Shown here: piece after piece, positions 16,832 to 26,023 of the stretch | Numbering within the stretch: position 1 is the stretch's first letter | Layout: each line of letters starts with the position of its first letter | Assembly (NCBI GenBank): GCA_024687745.1 | Contig: JAILEM010000213.1 | Span: forward strand, 1-49,526 | Direction of reading: 5' to 3' | From: Lachnospiraceae bacterium | GTDB taxonomy: Bacteria > Bacillota > Clostridia > Lachnospirales > Lachnospiraceae | Length of the DNA stretch: 49,526 nt | Position numbers and translations under genes: made by a program | The notes under the pieces: generated by a model | Told to the model about the DNA's origin: nothing | What the model saw: the letters and a program-made list of their open reading frames with translations, nothing else | Databases searched by the model: none

Positions 16832-17416
16832 ATGAAGTGGTTAGATCATCTTAAAACAATAAATGAACACAGAAGGCTTGTCAGAGAGGGATGCTTCAGA
16901 CTTGGTCTGTACAGGCAGGGTCTGATGCACGATCTGTCAAAATATTCCCCCTCGGAATTCCTTGTGGGAGCAAGATATTATCAGGGATATAGAAGCCCCA
17001 ATAACGCAGAGAGAGAAGATAAGGGTTATTCTGCAGCCTGGCTCCATCATAAGGGCAGGAATAAACATCATTATGAATACTGGATCGACTATTCGGCAAC
17101 TGAGGGAGAGGGAATGGTACCGGCAAGAATGCCGGAAAGATATCTTTGTGAGATGTTCGTAGACAGGGTGGCTGCTTCTAAGATCTATAACGGGGATAAA
17201 TATACGGATGATATGCCCCTTAAGTATTTTCTTAAGGGAAAGCCAAAGATTCTTATGGAAAGGCAGACCAAACGGACACTGGAGTTTCTTTTGAGAAAGC
17301 TTGCAAAAGACGGGGAAAAGGAAACCGAAGATTATATAAGAAGAAGGATCTTAAAAAAATATCTGGTTCCGGGCTTCATGAAAAGCTGCGGATCAAAGAA
17401 AAAGAGAAACGCTTAA
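16832..17416 (+). CDS. DUF5662 family protein
   Basis: A soluble 194-residue protein. The N-terminus, with HLKTINEHRRLV and QGLMHDLSKYSPSEF, followed by WLHHKGRNKHHYEYW, matches the pattern of DUF5662, whose conserved His/Asp residues suggest a metal-binding, HD-like hydrolase; activity is unproven. The family-like N-terminus supports ATG 16832 although no clear ribosome site precedes it: the six-T tail of a terminator-like element sits there instead. The stop codon lies in the loop of the next terminator. Confidence 0.8.
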   Translation: MKWLDHLKTINEHRRLVREGCFRLGLYRQGLMHDLSKYSPSEFLVGARYYQGYRSPNNAEREDKGYSAAWLHHKGRNKHHYEYWIDYSATEGEGMVPARMPERYLCEMFVDRVAASKIYNGDKYTDDMPLKYFLKGKPKILMERQTKRTLEFLLRKLAKDGEKETEDYIRRRILKKYLVPGFMKSCGSKKKRNA

Positions 17417-17437
17417 GCAGGCGTTTCTCTTTATTTT
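17403..17437. terminator. Bidirectional terminator between convergent genes
   Basis: A 10-bp perfect stem (17403-17412 with 17421-17430) and 8-nt loop, T-rich on the right and A-rich on the left. It can stop both the rightward DUF5662 transcript and the leftward CorC-like transcript. Confidence 0.85.
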
Positions 17438-17441
17438 AGGA

Positions 17442-18776
17442 TCAGTCCGGATCATTCTTTTCTCTTACTTCATTTTCACGATCATCATCTGAACTGTCTG
17501 ATTCCTTTTCTTCGGGATGCTCAGGGATTGTGAGCCTTACCTTATCGATATGGTTTTTATCCATGCTAATTATCTCTATCAAGGAACCGTCTTCCAAAAC
17601 GGCGGCTTCTCCCTCTTCTGGGATCTTTTCAAGCTTTTCTATCACAAGACCGCCTATGGAATCATAGTTTTCCGAATCAAAATCTGTCCCTAAGGCATCA
17701 TTTATATCGTCTAACTTAAGAGACCCGTCTATCTGGTAGATATTGGGTTCTATTTCCTGTATAAGCTCTTCCTCATCCTCATCAAACTCATCTCTTATCT
17801 CTCCGACGATCTCTTCGATCAGATCTTCAAGAGTGACAAGACCGACCGTTGCGCCGTATTCATCAAGCACACAGACCATACTGATATGGTTCTGCCTCAT
17901 CTCTATCATAAGATCCGAGGTTTTCTTGTATTCAAGAGTGAAATTTGCTTCTCTCAGGTAGGTTTTTATGGAGAAGGCGGATATCTCTTCGGAGGAAAGG
18001 AAAAGTATATCCTTCATATTTATTATACCGACTATATTGTCTGTGGAATCTTCGTATACAGGATAACGGGTATATTTTTTATCCGCAAAGATAAGTGAGA
18101 GCTCATCATAGGTGCTTTCGATGTCAACACAGGTCATCTCGACCCTGGGTATCATTACATCCTTTGCAAAGGAATCCCCGAAATCCACCACGTTGTTTAT
18201 CATTTCACGTTCTTCACTCTCTATAACCCCGTCCTCATGAGAGACCTCAACTATCGTTCTGAGCTCGCCCTCTGTCATCATGGTCTGGGCTTTGTTCCTG
18301 TCGATACCGAATAACCTCATAAATGCGCCGGCAAGAAGATCTACCACAAAAACGACAGGAGTAAGGATCACAACAAAAAACCTTATTATTCCCGTACAGA
18401 AAAAGGAAAACTTCTCATTATAGATCGTAGCGGCATTTTTGGGACCTATCTCACCGAATATAAGTATTATGAGTGTGAGGAGACCTGTGGCCGCTGCGAC
18501 CGCCTTATCACCAAAAAGCTTGAGGGCAAGGGTTGTGGAGAGAGCAGATGCCGACAGGTTGACGACATTGTTAAGGATGAGAATGGTTGATAACATTTTG
18601 GCTCTGTTATCAAGAAGCTTCATTGTTCTGGCAGCCTTCTCATTACCTTCATCGATGAGAGTCCTTAACCGCAGGGGATTAAGAGTGGTCAGAGCCGTTT
18701 CCGCAGCTGAAAAGAAGGCTGACAATATGATCAAAAGTATAAGTGCCACAATATAAATGGTACTGTCCGAGTCCAA
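17442..18776 (-). CDS. CorC/HlyC-like CNNM and CBS-domain membrane protein
   Basis: Membrane protein of the HlyC/CorC (UPF0053) family, associated with magnesium or other cation efflux in relatives. The start chosen is TTG at 18776 (444 residues), 10 bp after AGGAG; the ATG at 18800 lies upstream of that ribosome site and would place it inside the coding region. The N-terminal DUF21/CNNM domain has about four hydrophobic segments with AFFSAAETALTTL. A CBS pair (VMIPRVEMTCVD... to TLEDLIEEIVGEI) and a C-terminal CorC_HlyC domain ending around DKVRLTI follow. The C-terminal tail is acidic. Substrate is inferred from family only. Confidence 0.88.
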   Translation of the reverse strand: MDSDSTIYIVALILLIILSAFFSAAETALTTLNPLRLRTLIDEGNEKAARTMKLLDNRAKMLSTILILNNVVNLSASALSTTLALKLFGDKAVAAATGLLTLIILIFGEIGPKNAATIYNEKFSFFCTGIIRFFVVILTPVVFVVDLLAGAFMRLFGIDRNKAQTMMTEGELRTIVEVSHEDGVIESEEREMINNVVDFGDSFAKDVMIPRVEMTCVDIESTYDELSLIFADKKYTRYPVYEDSTDNIVGIINMKDILFLSSEEISAFSIKTYLREANFTLEYKKTSDLMIEMRQNHISMVCVLDEYGATVGLVTLEDLIEEIVGEIRDEFDEDEEELIQEIEPNIYQIDGSLKLDDINDALGTDFDSENYDSIGGLVIEKLEKIPEEGEAAVLEDGSLIEIISMDKNHIDKVRLTIPEHPEEKESDSSDDDRENEVREKNDPD

Positions 18777-18848
18777 GAAAAGATCACTCCTTAATAGCAT
18801 ATTTCATTAGTTTTACGGAAAAAAACCATAAGTTTTTTCTTGTAGTTT

Positions 18849-18877
18849 AATGTACAACAATGTTGTGTCACTGTCAA
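18849..18877 (-). promoter_or_regulatory. Promoter of the CorC-like gene
   Basis: On the minus strand TTGACA (18877-18872), 17 bp, TACATT (18854-18849). The spacer contains the palindrome ACAAC-AAT-GTTGT (18854-18866), a possible operator. Confidence 0.55.
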
Positions 18878-18885
18878 GAAAGGGA

Positions 18886-18915
18886 TTGCAAATGAAGGGC
18901 GAACTGTGATACGAT
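18886..18915 (+). promoter_or_regulatory. Promoter of the zinc-ribbon/secDF/recJ genes
   Basis: TTGCAA (18886-18891), 18 bp, TACGAT (18910-18915) with a TGA extension giving an extended -10. It diverges from the CorC-like promoter, with 8 bp between the two -35 elements. An imperfect hairpin (about 18927-18965) lies in the leader. Confidence 0.5.
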
Positions 18916-19000
18916 GTTACTGTTTGTGACAGATAAAAAGATGCTTTTTTCGCATCCTTCTGTCCCGGACATATAATCAGATTATGCGGGGGAAAATGAT

Positions 19001-20116
19001 ATGGCTGAAGAACAGGATTATGAAGCCGTTATGGAGGCAGAAAAAGCTTCCACCATGAAGGAGACCGATAAAAAGTGTCCCCAGTGCGGTGGAACTATGG
19101 ATTTTGATCCGGCAACCGGAGGTCTGCACTGCCCTTTCTGTGATTTTACCATGGAAATAGCTGCATCAACCGATGAGAATGGCAGTGAAAGTGCAGAGGA
19201 ACTGGATTTTGAGTCGGCAGAGCTTACCGGAAACTGTGACTGGGGCGTTTCACAGAAGACGGTCACCTGTAAGAACTGCGGAGCTGTAAGCGTATATGAT
19301 GCATTAGAGGTTGCCAGCGAGTGTCCGTACTGCGGCTCCAATCAGGTAATGGAGGCAAGCGATGTAAATACCCTGGCTCCGGGTGGAGTGGTACCCTTTA
19401 AGGTTACTCCCGAACAGGCTGAAATGTCCTTTACAAAGTGGATAAAGCATAAGCTTTTCTGCCCTTCCAAAGCAAAACAGAGCGCAAAGGCCGACAGCTT
19501 CAATGGTGTATATCTTCCCTACTGGACCTTTGACGCCGATACAGAGACAGAGTATACCGCTGATTTTGGAAGAGACAGAAAGGTCAAGAGAGGAGATAAG
19601 GAGCAGATAATTACCGACTGGTATCCGACAAGAGGAAAATATGATCATTTCTTTGATGATGAGCTTGTCTGCGGCTCCACAAGACATGATTCGAGTATAC
19701 TCGGAGCTATCCTTCCCTTTGACGGAAAGGATAATAAGCTTTATAAACCCGAATATCTTGCAGGCTTTACCGCAGAGAGATATTCGATCGGTCTGAAGGA
19801 CGGATGGGAAAGGGCGAAGGAGATCCTTAAAAGTAAGCTCAACAGCCTCATCTCCGATAAGATAAGATCGGAGAACCGTGCGGATAAGGTAAGGAATCTC
19901 AGAACAAATACGATGTATTCAAATATAAAGTATAAGTATCTTCTTATGCCGATATGGCTTTCAAGCTTTGAATATAAGGGCAAGATATATCAGTTTATGG
20001 TAAACGGGCAGTCCGGAAAGGTTGGAGGACATACTCCGATATCCGCACTCAGGGTTGCTATTGCAATTTTGATCGGAATCGCTATAATTGTACTGTTGTA
20101 TTATTCGTTGGGATGA
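19001..20116 (+). CDS. Multi-zinc-ribbon protein with C-terminal membrane segment
   Basis: A 371-residue protein of a family often mislabelled as a PriA-like zinc-ribbon protein. Three CxxC-type pairs are visible in two ribbons: CPQCGG with CPFC, and CKNCG with CPYCG. A middle region of about 200 residues has GVYLPYWTFDADTETEYTA. A single membrane segment ends the protein (VAIAILIGIAIIVLLYYSL), so the bulk is probably cytoplasmic and tail-anchored. ATG follows a GGGGGAAAA ribosome site. It precedes secDF by 40 bp and is probably co-transcribed. Function unknown. Confidence 0.8.
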   Translation: MAEEQDYEAVMEAEKASTMKETDKKCPQCGGTMDFDPATGGLHCPFCDFTMEIAASTDENGSESAEELDFESAELTGNCDWGVSQKTVTCKNCGAVSVYDALEVASECPYCGSNQVMEASDVNTLAPGGVVPFKVTPEQAEMSFTKWIKHKLFCPSKAKQSAKADSFNGVYLPYWTFDADTETEYTADFGRDRKVKRGDKEQIITDWYPTRGKYDHFFDDELVCGSTRHDSSILGAILPFDGKDNKLYKPEYLAGFTAERYSIGLKDGWERAKEILKSKLNSLISDKIRSENRADKVRNLRTNTMYSNIKYKYLLMPIWLSSFEYKGKIYQFMVNGQSGKVGGHTPISALRVAIAILIGIAIIVLLYYSLG

Positions 20117-20156
20117 TACTGTTTTAAGAAAGGTAAATGAAAGGAAGTAAGCAACA

Positions 20157-22409
20157 ATGAAGAAGCGGAATGCAGTCATCACCCTTGTGGTATTTGCAGT
20201 TGTAACTGTACTTCTCGGGATGATGGTAATATTCGGTCTGGGGACAGAAAAAACCGGCGCAGCCTCCAACATCAAGTTGGGTCTTGATCTTGCTGGAGGT
20301 GTCAGCATAACCTACCAGGCAGTGGGCGATGGGGAACCCTCAAATGATGATATGAGCGATACAGTATATAAGCTCCAGAAGAGAGTGGAAGGATACAGTA
20401 CCGAATCTCAGGTGTACAGAGAGGGAGACGACAGGATAAATATCGAGATTCCCGGTGTAGAGGATGCAAATGCGGTACTTGAGGATCTTGGAAAACCGGG
20501 TTCTCTGTATTTCATAAAAGAGTACGATCCGGATCATAATGCAAATTATTCCATGGCAGGATTCAAGGAAGACGGGAAACCGAGCTATATCCTTGCAAAA
20601 TCCATAGAGGATCTGGAAGCGGAAGGCTCCATAGTCCTTACGGGAAATGATATACAGACTGCTCAGGCGGCTTCTTATACAAACGATATGGGAAATATCG
20701 AATACATCGTGGAGCTGACACTTAATACTGAGGGAACTAAGAAATTTGCGGATGCGACAACTGAGGCAGTTGCTGCACATGACAGTATAATGATCTATTA
20801 TGACGGCGATGCGGTATCTGTTCCTACAGTTCAGAGCGCCATTACCGGAGGGCAGGCACAGATAACCGGAATGAGTGATTTTGAGGAGGCAGAGAACCTT
20901 GCATCGACCATCCGTATCGGCGGACTCAAGGTCGAGCTTGAAGAGCTGAGATCAAATGTAGTAGGTGCACAGCTTGGTTCAGAGGCAATATCAACCAGCT
21001 TAAAGGCAGGTGCAATCGGATTTGTCCTTGTTGCCATATTCATGATAGTCATATATTTTGTACCGGGTCTTTGCGCAGTACTTGCACTTTGCTTATATAT
21101 CGTACTGGTGATGGTACTTCTTGTTCTGTTTGAAGTTACACTTACTCTTCCCGGTATGGCCGGTATCATACTTTCGATAGGTATGGCGGTTGATGCAAAC
21201 GTTATAACCTTTGCCCGTATAAGGGAGGAGATAACGGCAGGGAAAACAGTTAAGTCTGCTATAAAGACCGGATACGAGAAGGCTCTTTCCGCCATAATCG
21301 ACGGTAATGTGACAACACTTATCGCGGCAATAGTCCTTGCGGTACTCGGAACAGGCTCAATAAAGGGCTTTGCCGCAACACTTGCTATAGGTATAGTGGT
21401 ATCGATGTTTACTGCTCTTGTTGTTACCAAGGGACTTATGAACGCATTGTTTGAACTTGGAGTAAAGGATGTAAAGTTCTACGGTATGGCAAAGGAGAGA
21501 AAGTACATAGACTTCCTTGGAAAGAGGAAGCTGTTTATCGGAATATCCCTTGCTGTGATAGCCGCAGGATTTATCTGCATGGGTGTTAATGCAGGCATGG
21601 GAAAGGGAGGCCTCAATTTCTCACTTGAGTTCTTAGGCGGAACATCCACAAATGTTGCATTTAATGAGGATATGAGCCTCAGTGATATAGACAGCAATGT
21701 GGTTCCTCTTATCGAGGATATTACAGGTGATGCCAATGTCCAGGTACAGAAGGTTGCCGGAACCAATGAGGTTATATTTAAGACAAGAACTCTCAGTGCT
21801 GAGGAGAGAACGGCCTTCAGTAAAGCTATGGTGGACAATTTCTCAGTCGAACCCGAGACAATAACCGCCGAGACGATCTCTTCGACGATCTCTTCCGAAA
21901 TGCAGTCGGATGCGGTCATAGCGGTTCTTGTTTCCATAGTGTTTATGCTTTTATACATCTGGTTCAGATTCAAGGATGTCAGGTTTGGTGCAAGCTCGGT
22001 CATGGCTCTTATTCACGATGTGCTGGTAGTACTTGCCTTCTATGCATTCACCAGGGTATCGGTAGGATCGACCTTTATAGCCTGTATGCTTACGATCGTA
22101 GGTTATTCCATAAATGCGACCGTTGTTATTTTTGACAGGATCAGGGAAGCACTTAAGGCAGCGGAAAAGGGAGATACACTTGAGCCTATCGTCAACAGAT
22201 CGGTTAACCAGACACTGTCACGAAGTCTGTTTACATCGCTGACAACCTTTATAATGGTATTTGTACTGTTCATATTGGGAGTTTCCTCAATTAGGGAATT
22301 TGCACTTCCGCTTATGGCGGGTATAATCTGCGGATGTTATTCATCCGTATGCCTTGCAAGTACCTTCTGGTATCTGCTGATAACAAAATTTAAGAAGAAG
22401 GAAGCTTAA
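20157..22409 (+). CDS. secDF: SecDF protein-export fusion
   Basis: Uses the proton gradient to support late steps of Sec protein export. 750 residues contain both SecD (about 1-440) and SecF (about 445-750), as in Bacillus. SecD landmarks are GLDLAGGVSITYQA near the first membrane segment, and GMAVDANVITFARIREE in the fourth. SecF landmarks are LEFLGGTSTNV and YSINATVVIFDRIRE. Twelve membrane segments are expected, six per half, with large outer loops after the first in each. ATG follows AGGAAG. The gene lies between a zinc-ribbon protein gene and recJ. Confidence 0.93.
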   Translation: MKKRNAVITLVVFAVVTVLLGMMVIFGLGTEKTGAASNIKLGLDLAGGVSITYQAVGDGEPSNDDMSDTVYKLQKRVEGYSTESQVYREGDDRINIEIPGVEDANAVLEDLGKPGSLYFIKEYDPDHNANYSMAGFKEDGKPSYILAKSIEDLEAEGSIVLTGNDIQTAQAASYTNDMGNIEYIVELTLNTEGTKKFADATTEAVAAHDSIMIYYDGDAVSVPTVQSAITGGQAQITGMSDFEEAENLASTIRIGGLKVELEELRSNVVGAQLGSEAISTSLKAGAIGFVLVAIFMIVIYFVPGLCAVLALCLYIVLVMVLLVLFEVTLTLPGMAGIILSIGMAVDANVITFARIREEITAGKTVKSAIKTGYEKALSAIIDGNVTTLIAAIVLAVLGTGSIKGFAATLAIGIVVSMFTALVVTKGLMNALFELGVKDVKFYGMAKERKYIDFLGKRKLFIGISLAVIAAGFICMGVNAGMGKGGLNFSLEFLGGTSTNVAFNEDMSLSDIDSNVVPLIEDITGDANVQVQKVAGTNEVIFKTRTLSAEERTAFSKAMVDNFSVEPETITAETISSTISSEMQSDAVIAVLVSIVFMLLYIWFRFKDVRFGASSVMALIHDVLVVLAFYAFTRVSVGSTFIACMLTIVGYSINATVVIFDRIREALKAAEKGDTLEPIVNRSVNQTLSRSLFTSLTTFIMVFVLFILGVSSIREFALPLMAGIICGCYSSVCLASTFWYLLITKFKKKEA

Positions 22410-22426
22410 AAGGTAAGGTAGAGGGT

Positions 22427-24163
22427 TTGTCTAAATGGCTTGTTAAGAATATAAAGGGCGACTATAAGGGGATATCCGAAAAATTCGGCATATCCCCTAT
22501 GCTTGCAAGAATACTTATAAATAAGGGAATAAAGGACAGCGTGGAGATCGAGAGCTTCTTAAACGGCGATATCTCAATGCTTAACGATCCTCATCTGATG
22601 AAGGACATGGACAGGGCCACTGAGGAGATCCTTACCTGTAAGAATGAGGAGAAGAGAGTTCTGATCATAGGTGATTATGATATAGACGGCATATGCTCCT
22701 CATATATATTAAAAAGAGGACTGAAGGATATAGGTATTATAGCCTCGGTAAGACTTCCCGACAGAGTGATGGACGGATACGGAATGAACAGGGCCATGAT
22801 AGATGAGGCATACGAAAATGGCATGGATCTCATCCTTACCTGTGATAATGGCATAGCTGCCTTTGATGAAACAGAATATGCTGCATCTCTGGGTATAAAG
22901 GTCATCATTACCGATCATCACGAGGTTCCCTTTGAGACTGACGATAAGGGTGAAAAATCATATATAATCCCAAAGGCTTTGGCAGTTGTGGATCCTAAGC
23001 AAAAGGATTGTTCGTATCCGTTTGAGGGGATCTGCGGAGGGGTAGTTGCGTACAAGCTTATAGAATGTCTCTATGAGAGATGCGGTATCGACAAGGAAAA
23101 GCTTTACAAACTGCTTCCCTATGCTGCATTTGCAACCGTCGGTGATATTATGCCGCTTACGGATGAAAACAGGATAATCGTAAAATATGGTCTGAAGCTT
23201 ATGCAGACCACTGCGGATAAAGGCCTGAACGCTCTTATAAATGCGACAGGGGTCGACAGGACAAGGATAGCCCCGTATCATATCGGATTTATACTGGGAC
23301 CGTGCATCAATGCAACGGGAAGATTAGATACACCGGATCGTGCACTTAAGCTTTTTCTCACTGAGGATGAAAAAGAGGCGGCGGTTATAGCTTCAGAATT
23401 AAAAACTCTGAACGATAACCGCAAGGAGATCCAGACGCTGTATACCAAAAAGGCTGTAGATATGGTAGAAGGGGATCCGTCCTTTTTAAAGGATACCGTA
23501 CTTGTGCTTTACCTTCCCGATTGTCATGAAAGTCTTGCCGGACTTATAGCCGGTAAATTGAAGGAAAAGTATTCAAGGCCATCCTTTGTACTGACTAAGG
23601 GTGCAGACTGTGTCAAGGGCTCGGGAAGATCCATCGAAGCCTATGATATGTATGAAGAAATGAATAAATGCAGTGATCTTTTCTTAAAATTTGGCGGGCA
23701 TAAGATGGCTGCGGGATTATCACTTGAGGAAAAGAACGTCCCTGAATTCAGAAAAAGGATAAATGAGTTATCGCTCCTTACAGAAGAAGATATGGAGCCT
23801 CTTTACAGGGTTGAGATGCAGCTTCATATGAAGGGGGCATCCCTTTCATTTGCAAAGGAGCTTGAGAGGCTTTCCCCCTATGGGAACGGTAACGAGAAGC
23901 CTTTGTTTGCGGAGAAGGATCTTAAGATACTTAAACGTGAGATATTGGGGAAAAACAATAATACTGTAAAGCTTATCGTTGCACCAAAGGATCAGGCGTC
24001 TGATCCGGAATTAAAAAGAGAAGCGCTTATTTTCGGCGATGCGGCTAAGATAATGGAGGAGATTAAGGATAAAGAGGATATAATGCTTGTTTTTGAACTG
24101 GCCGTCAATTACTTTAAAGGCACGGAGAATGTACAGCTTCTGGTCAGGGATTACAGGATTTAG
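22427..24163 (+). CDS. recJ: Single-strand DNA exonuclease RecJ
   Basis: 5'-3' exonuclease for repair and recombination. 578 residues from a TTG start at 22427. The DHH superfamily motifs are present: GDYDIDGICSSYIL, a TCDNG element, TDHHEV, and VDPKQKDCSYPFEGICGGVVAYKL. The DHHA1 part has GSGRSIEAYDM and FGGHKMAAG. A C-terminal OB-like region follows with LSPYGNGNEKPLF. The size matches minimal RecJ proteins of Firmicutes. It begins 17 bp after secDF. The coding end is followed by AT-rich sequence and the terminator at 24300-24334. Confidence 0.9.
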   Translation: MSKWLVKNIKGDYKGISEKFGISPMLARILINKGIKDSVEIESFLNGDISMLNDPHLMKDMDRATEEILTCKNEEKRVLIIGDYDIDGICSSYILKRGLKDIGIIASVRLPDRVMDGYGMNRAMIDEAYENGMDLILTCDNGIAAFDETEYAASLGIKVIITDHHEVPFETDDKGEKSYIIPKALAVVDPKQKDCSYPFEGICGGVVAYKLIECLYERCGIDKEKLYKLLPYAAFATVGDIMPLTDENRIIVKYGLKLMQTTADKGLNALINATGVDRTRIAPYHIGFILGPCINATGRLDTPDRALKLFLTEDEKEAAVIASELKTLNDNRKEIQTLYTKKAVDMVEGDPSFLKDTVLVLYLPDCHESLAGLIAGKLKEKYSRPSFVLTKGADCVKGSGRSIEAYDMYEEMNKCSDLFLKFGGHKMAAGLSLEEKNVPEFRKRINELSLLTEEDMEPLYRVEMQLHMKGASLSFAKELERLSPYGNGNEKPLFAEKDLKILKREILGKNNNTVKLIVAPKDQASDPELKREALIFGDAAKIMEEIKDKEDIMLVFELAVNYFKGTENVQLLVRDYRI

Positions 24164-24299
24164 GTTAAAGATAAAAAATATTTATAAACTGAAAAAACAT
24201 ATTTTCTTTATTTTTTGAACACATTTTAAACACAATTTTGGGTTATTCTTTTATCAAGATAGTTGATAACACACCCACTATCTCCCCCTCATAAACGAT

Positions 24300-24334
24300 A
24301 AGAGCCCATCCTGAACGGATGGGTTCTTGTTTTT
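24300..24334 (+). terminator. Terminator after recJ
   Basis: A 12-bp stem with one G-T pair (24300-24311 with 24317-24328), 5-nt loop, then GTTTTT. It ends the recJ transcript ahead of the cardiolipin synthase gene. Confidence 0.85.
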
Positions 24335-24395
24335 CAGAAAAAATCAGATTTGTAATTATTTTGGAGTATTGTCATTTTCAGTCACGGAGGTCTTT

Positions 24396-25973
24396 ATGGA
24401 ACAATCCACCCTTTATGAGAGAACAAGGAAAAAAGGTAAGGAGATAATGTCGAGGGTCTTTTTTTCAAAGGGTCTTCCAACTGTCCTTTTTGTGCTGATG
24501 CAGCTTTTTCTTCTTATCTGGTTCTCCGTTTACTTTCAGATATATTTTGAAAGCTTCTATATTATCACCCTCCTTCTTGTATTCATAACGATAATATACA
24601 TAATGAGCGGGGACAGTAAAAACGAGTTTAAGATGGCATGGATACTGATGATGGCATTCCTTCCAATCTTTGGCATACTGATGTATATATATACGATGAC
24701 AAACTATACCACCATAAGGCTTAAGAAAAGCTATGAGAAGCATCATGGATTATCCATGTCCATACTTTCGGATACAGAACAGCCCAAAAAGCTTTTAAAG
24801 GAAAAAAAAGATGTCAGGCACCTGTTTGAATATCTTAAGAATTCCGGAGGATATCCTGTATATGAGGATACCGTATTTGATTATTACAGTGATGGAGCGG
24901 GATTTTTAAATGCGATGGCAGAGGAGCTGACGACTGCCAGGGAAACCATATTTATGCAGTTTTTTTCGATAGAGTACGGTATAGTATGGGAAAAGATACA
25001 CGATATCCTTGTGGAAAAGGTTAAAGAGGGGGTTGAAGTAAGGCTTATCTTTGATGGGACAAATACCCTTATCTACCTTCCAAAGACCTTTGCAGCAGAG
25101 CTTGAAAAAGAGGGGATAAAGGTCAGGATATTTGCCCCGGTCGTTCCCATCCTTTCCACCTATCAGGATTACCGCAATCACAGAAAACTTGTGATAATAG
25201 ACCAAAAGATAGCTTTTACCGGAGGAGTGAATATCGGAGACGAGTATGCAAATCTCGAGGAAAGATTCGGAAGATGGAAGGATGCAGGTATAAGGATGGA
25301 AGGAAACGCCGTAAGGACATTTACGGCAATGTTTCTCGAAAGCTATAATCTCTCGTCAAAGGATCCGGGTCTTGAAGACTATGACAGGTTTTTAAGTTCT
25401 AAGGAGGATGTAAAAACAGGAGGTAAGGGCTTTGCGGCTCCTTATGGTGATGATCCCTTAAATCACGCGGATATTGCTGAGGATGTATACAGGCATATGA
25501 TAAACACTGCAAAAAAATATGTCTATATAATGACTCCTTACCTTGTGATAGATAATGAGATGCTTAACAGTCTTTGCTTTGCCGCAAAGAGCGGTGTGGA
25601 TGTGAGGATAATAATGCCCCATATCCCCGATAAAAAAATTACCTTCTGTATAGGTCATACCTATTACAGGAGACTTTTGAAGGCGGGAGTAAGGATATAT
25701 AATTATACCCCCGGCTTTATTCACTCAAAGGTGGTACTCTCTGATGACAAAAAGGCCGTTGTCGGAACCATAAATTTTGATTACAGAAGCCTTTATCACC
25801 ACTTTGAGGATGCAGTATATATCTATGATAATCCGGTCACCGGAGATATCTTAAAGGATTTCAAAAAGACCTTTGATGAGTCGTCGCTCGTGACCTATGA
25901 GGATTATGCAAGAATGTCAAATGTATATAAGGTTGTGGGCAGGGTTTTGAGGATATTTGAATCTCTGATATAA
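24396..25973 (+). CDS. cls: Cardiolipin synthase (phospholipase D family)
   Basis: Joins phosphatidylglycerol units into cardiolipin at the membrane. ATG 24396 is 5 bp after GGAGG and gives 525 residues; an upstream ATG at 24327 lacks such a site. Two membrane segments lie in the first 90 residues. Two HKD motifs are present: NHRKLVIID (His262) followed by GGVNIGDEY, and IHSKVVLSDD (His443) followed by GTINFDYRS. Layout and length fit bacterial Cls. A related PLD lipid synthase cannot be excluded. Confidence 0.9.
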   Translation: MEQSTLYERTRKKGKEIMSRVFFSKGLPTVLFVLMQLFLLIWFSVYFQIYFESFYIITLLLVFITIIYIMSGDSKNEFKMAWILMMAFLPIFGILMYIYTMTNYTTIRLKKSYEKHHGLSMSILSDTEQPKKLLKEKKDVRHLFEYLKNSGGYPVYEDTVFDYYSDGAGFLNAMAEELTTARETIFMQFFSIEYGIVWEKIHDILVEKVKEGVEVRLIFDGTNTLIYLPKTFAAELEKEGIKVRIFAPVVPILSTYQDYRNHRKLVIIDQKIAFTGGVNIGDEYANLEERFGRWKDAGIRMEGNAVRTFTAMFLESYNLSSKDPGLEDYDRFLSSKEDVKTGGKGFAAPYGDDPLNHADIAEDVYRHMINTAKKYVYIMTPYLVIDNEMLNSLCFAAKSGVDVRIIMPHIPDKKITFCIGHTYYRRLLKAGVRIYNYTPGFIHSKVVLSDDKKAVVGTINFDYRSLYHHFEDAVYIYDNPVTGDILKDFKKTFDESSLVTYEDYARMSNVYKVVGRVLRIFESLI

Positions 25974-26023
25974 TGATACTTATCGGAAGATAATAAAAGT
26001 ATAAAGGATGGGAGAGCATAAAA

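Noticed and set aside
20831-21430. 199-codon minus-strand frame inside secDF
   Set aside because: Composition is that of an antisense shadow of membrane-protein codons; it lies fully within a clear secDF.
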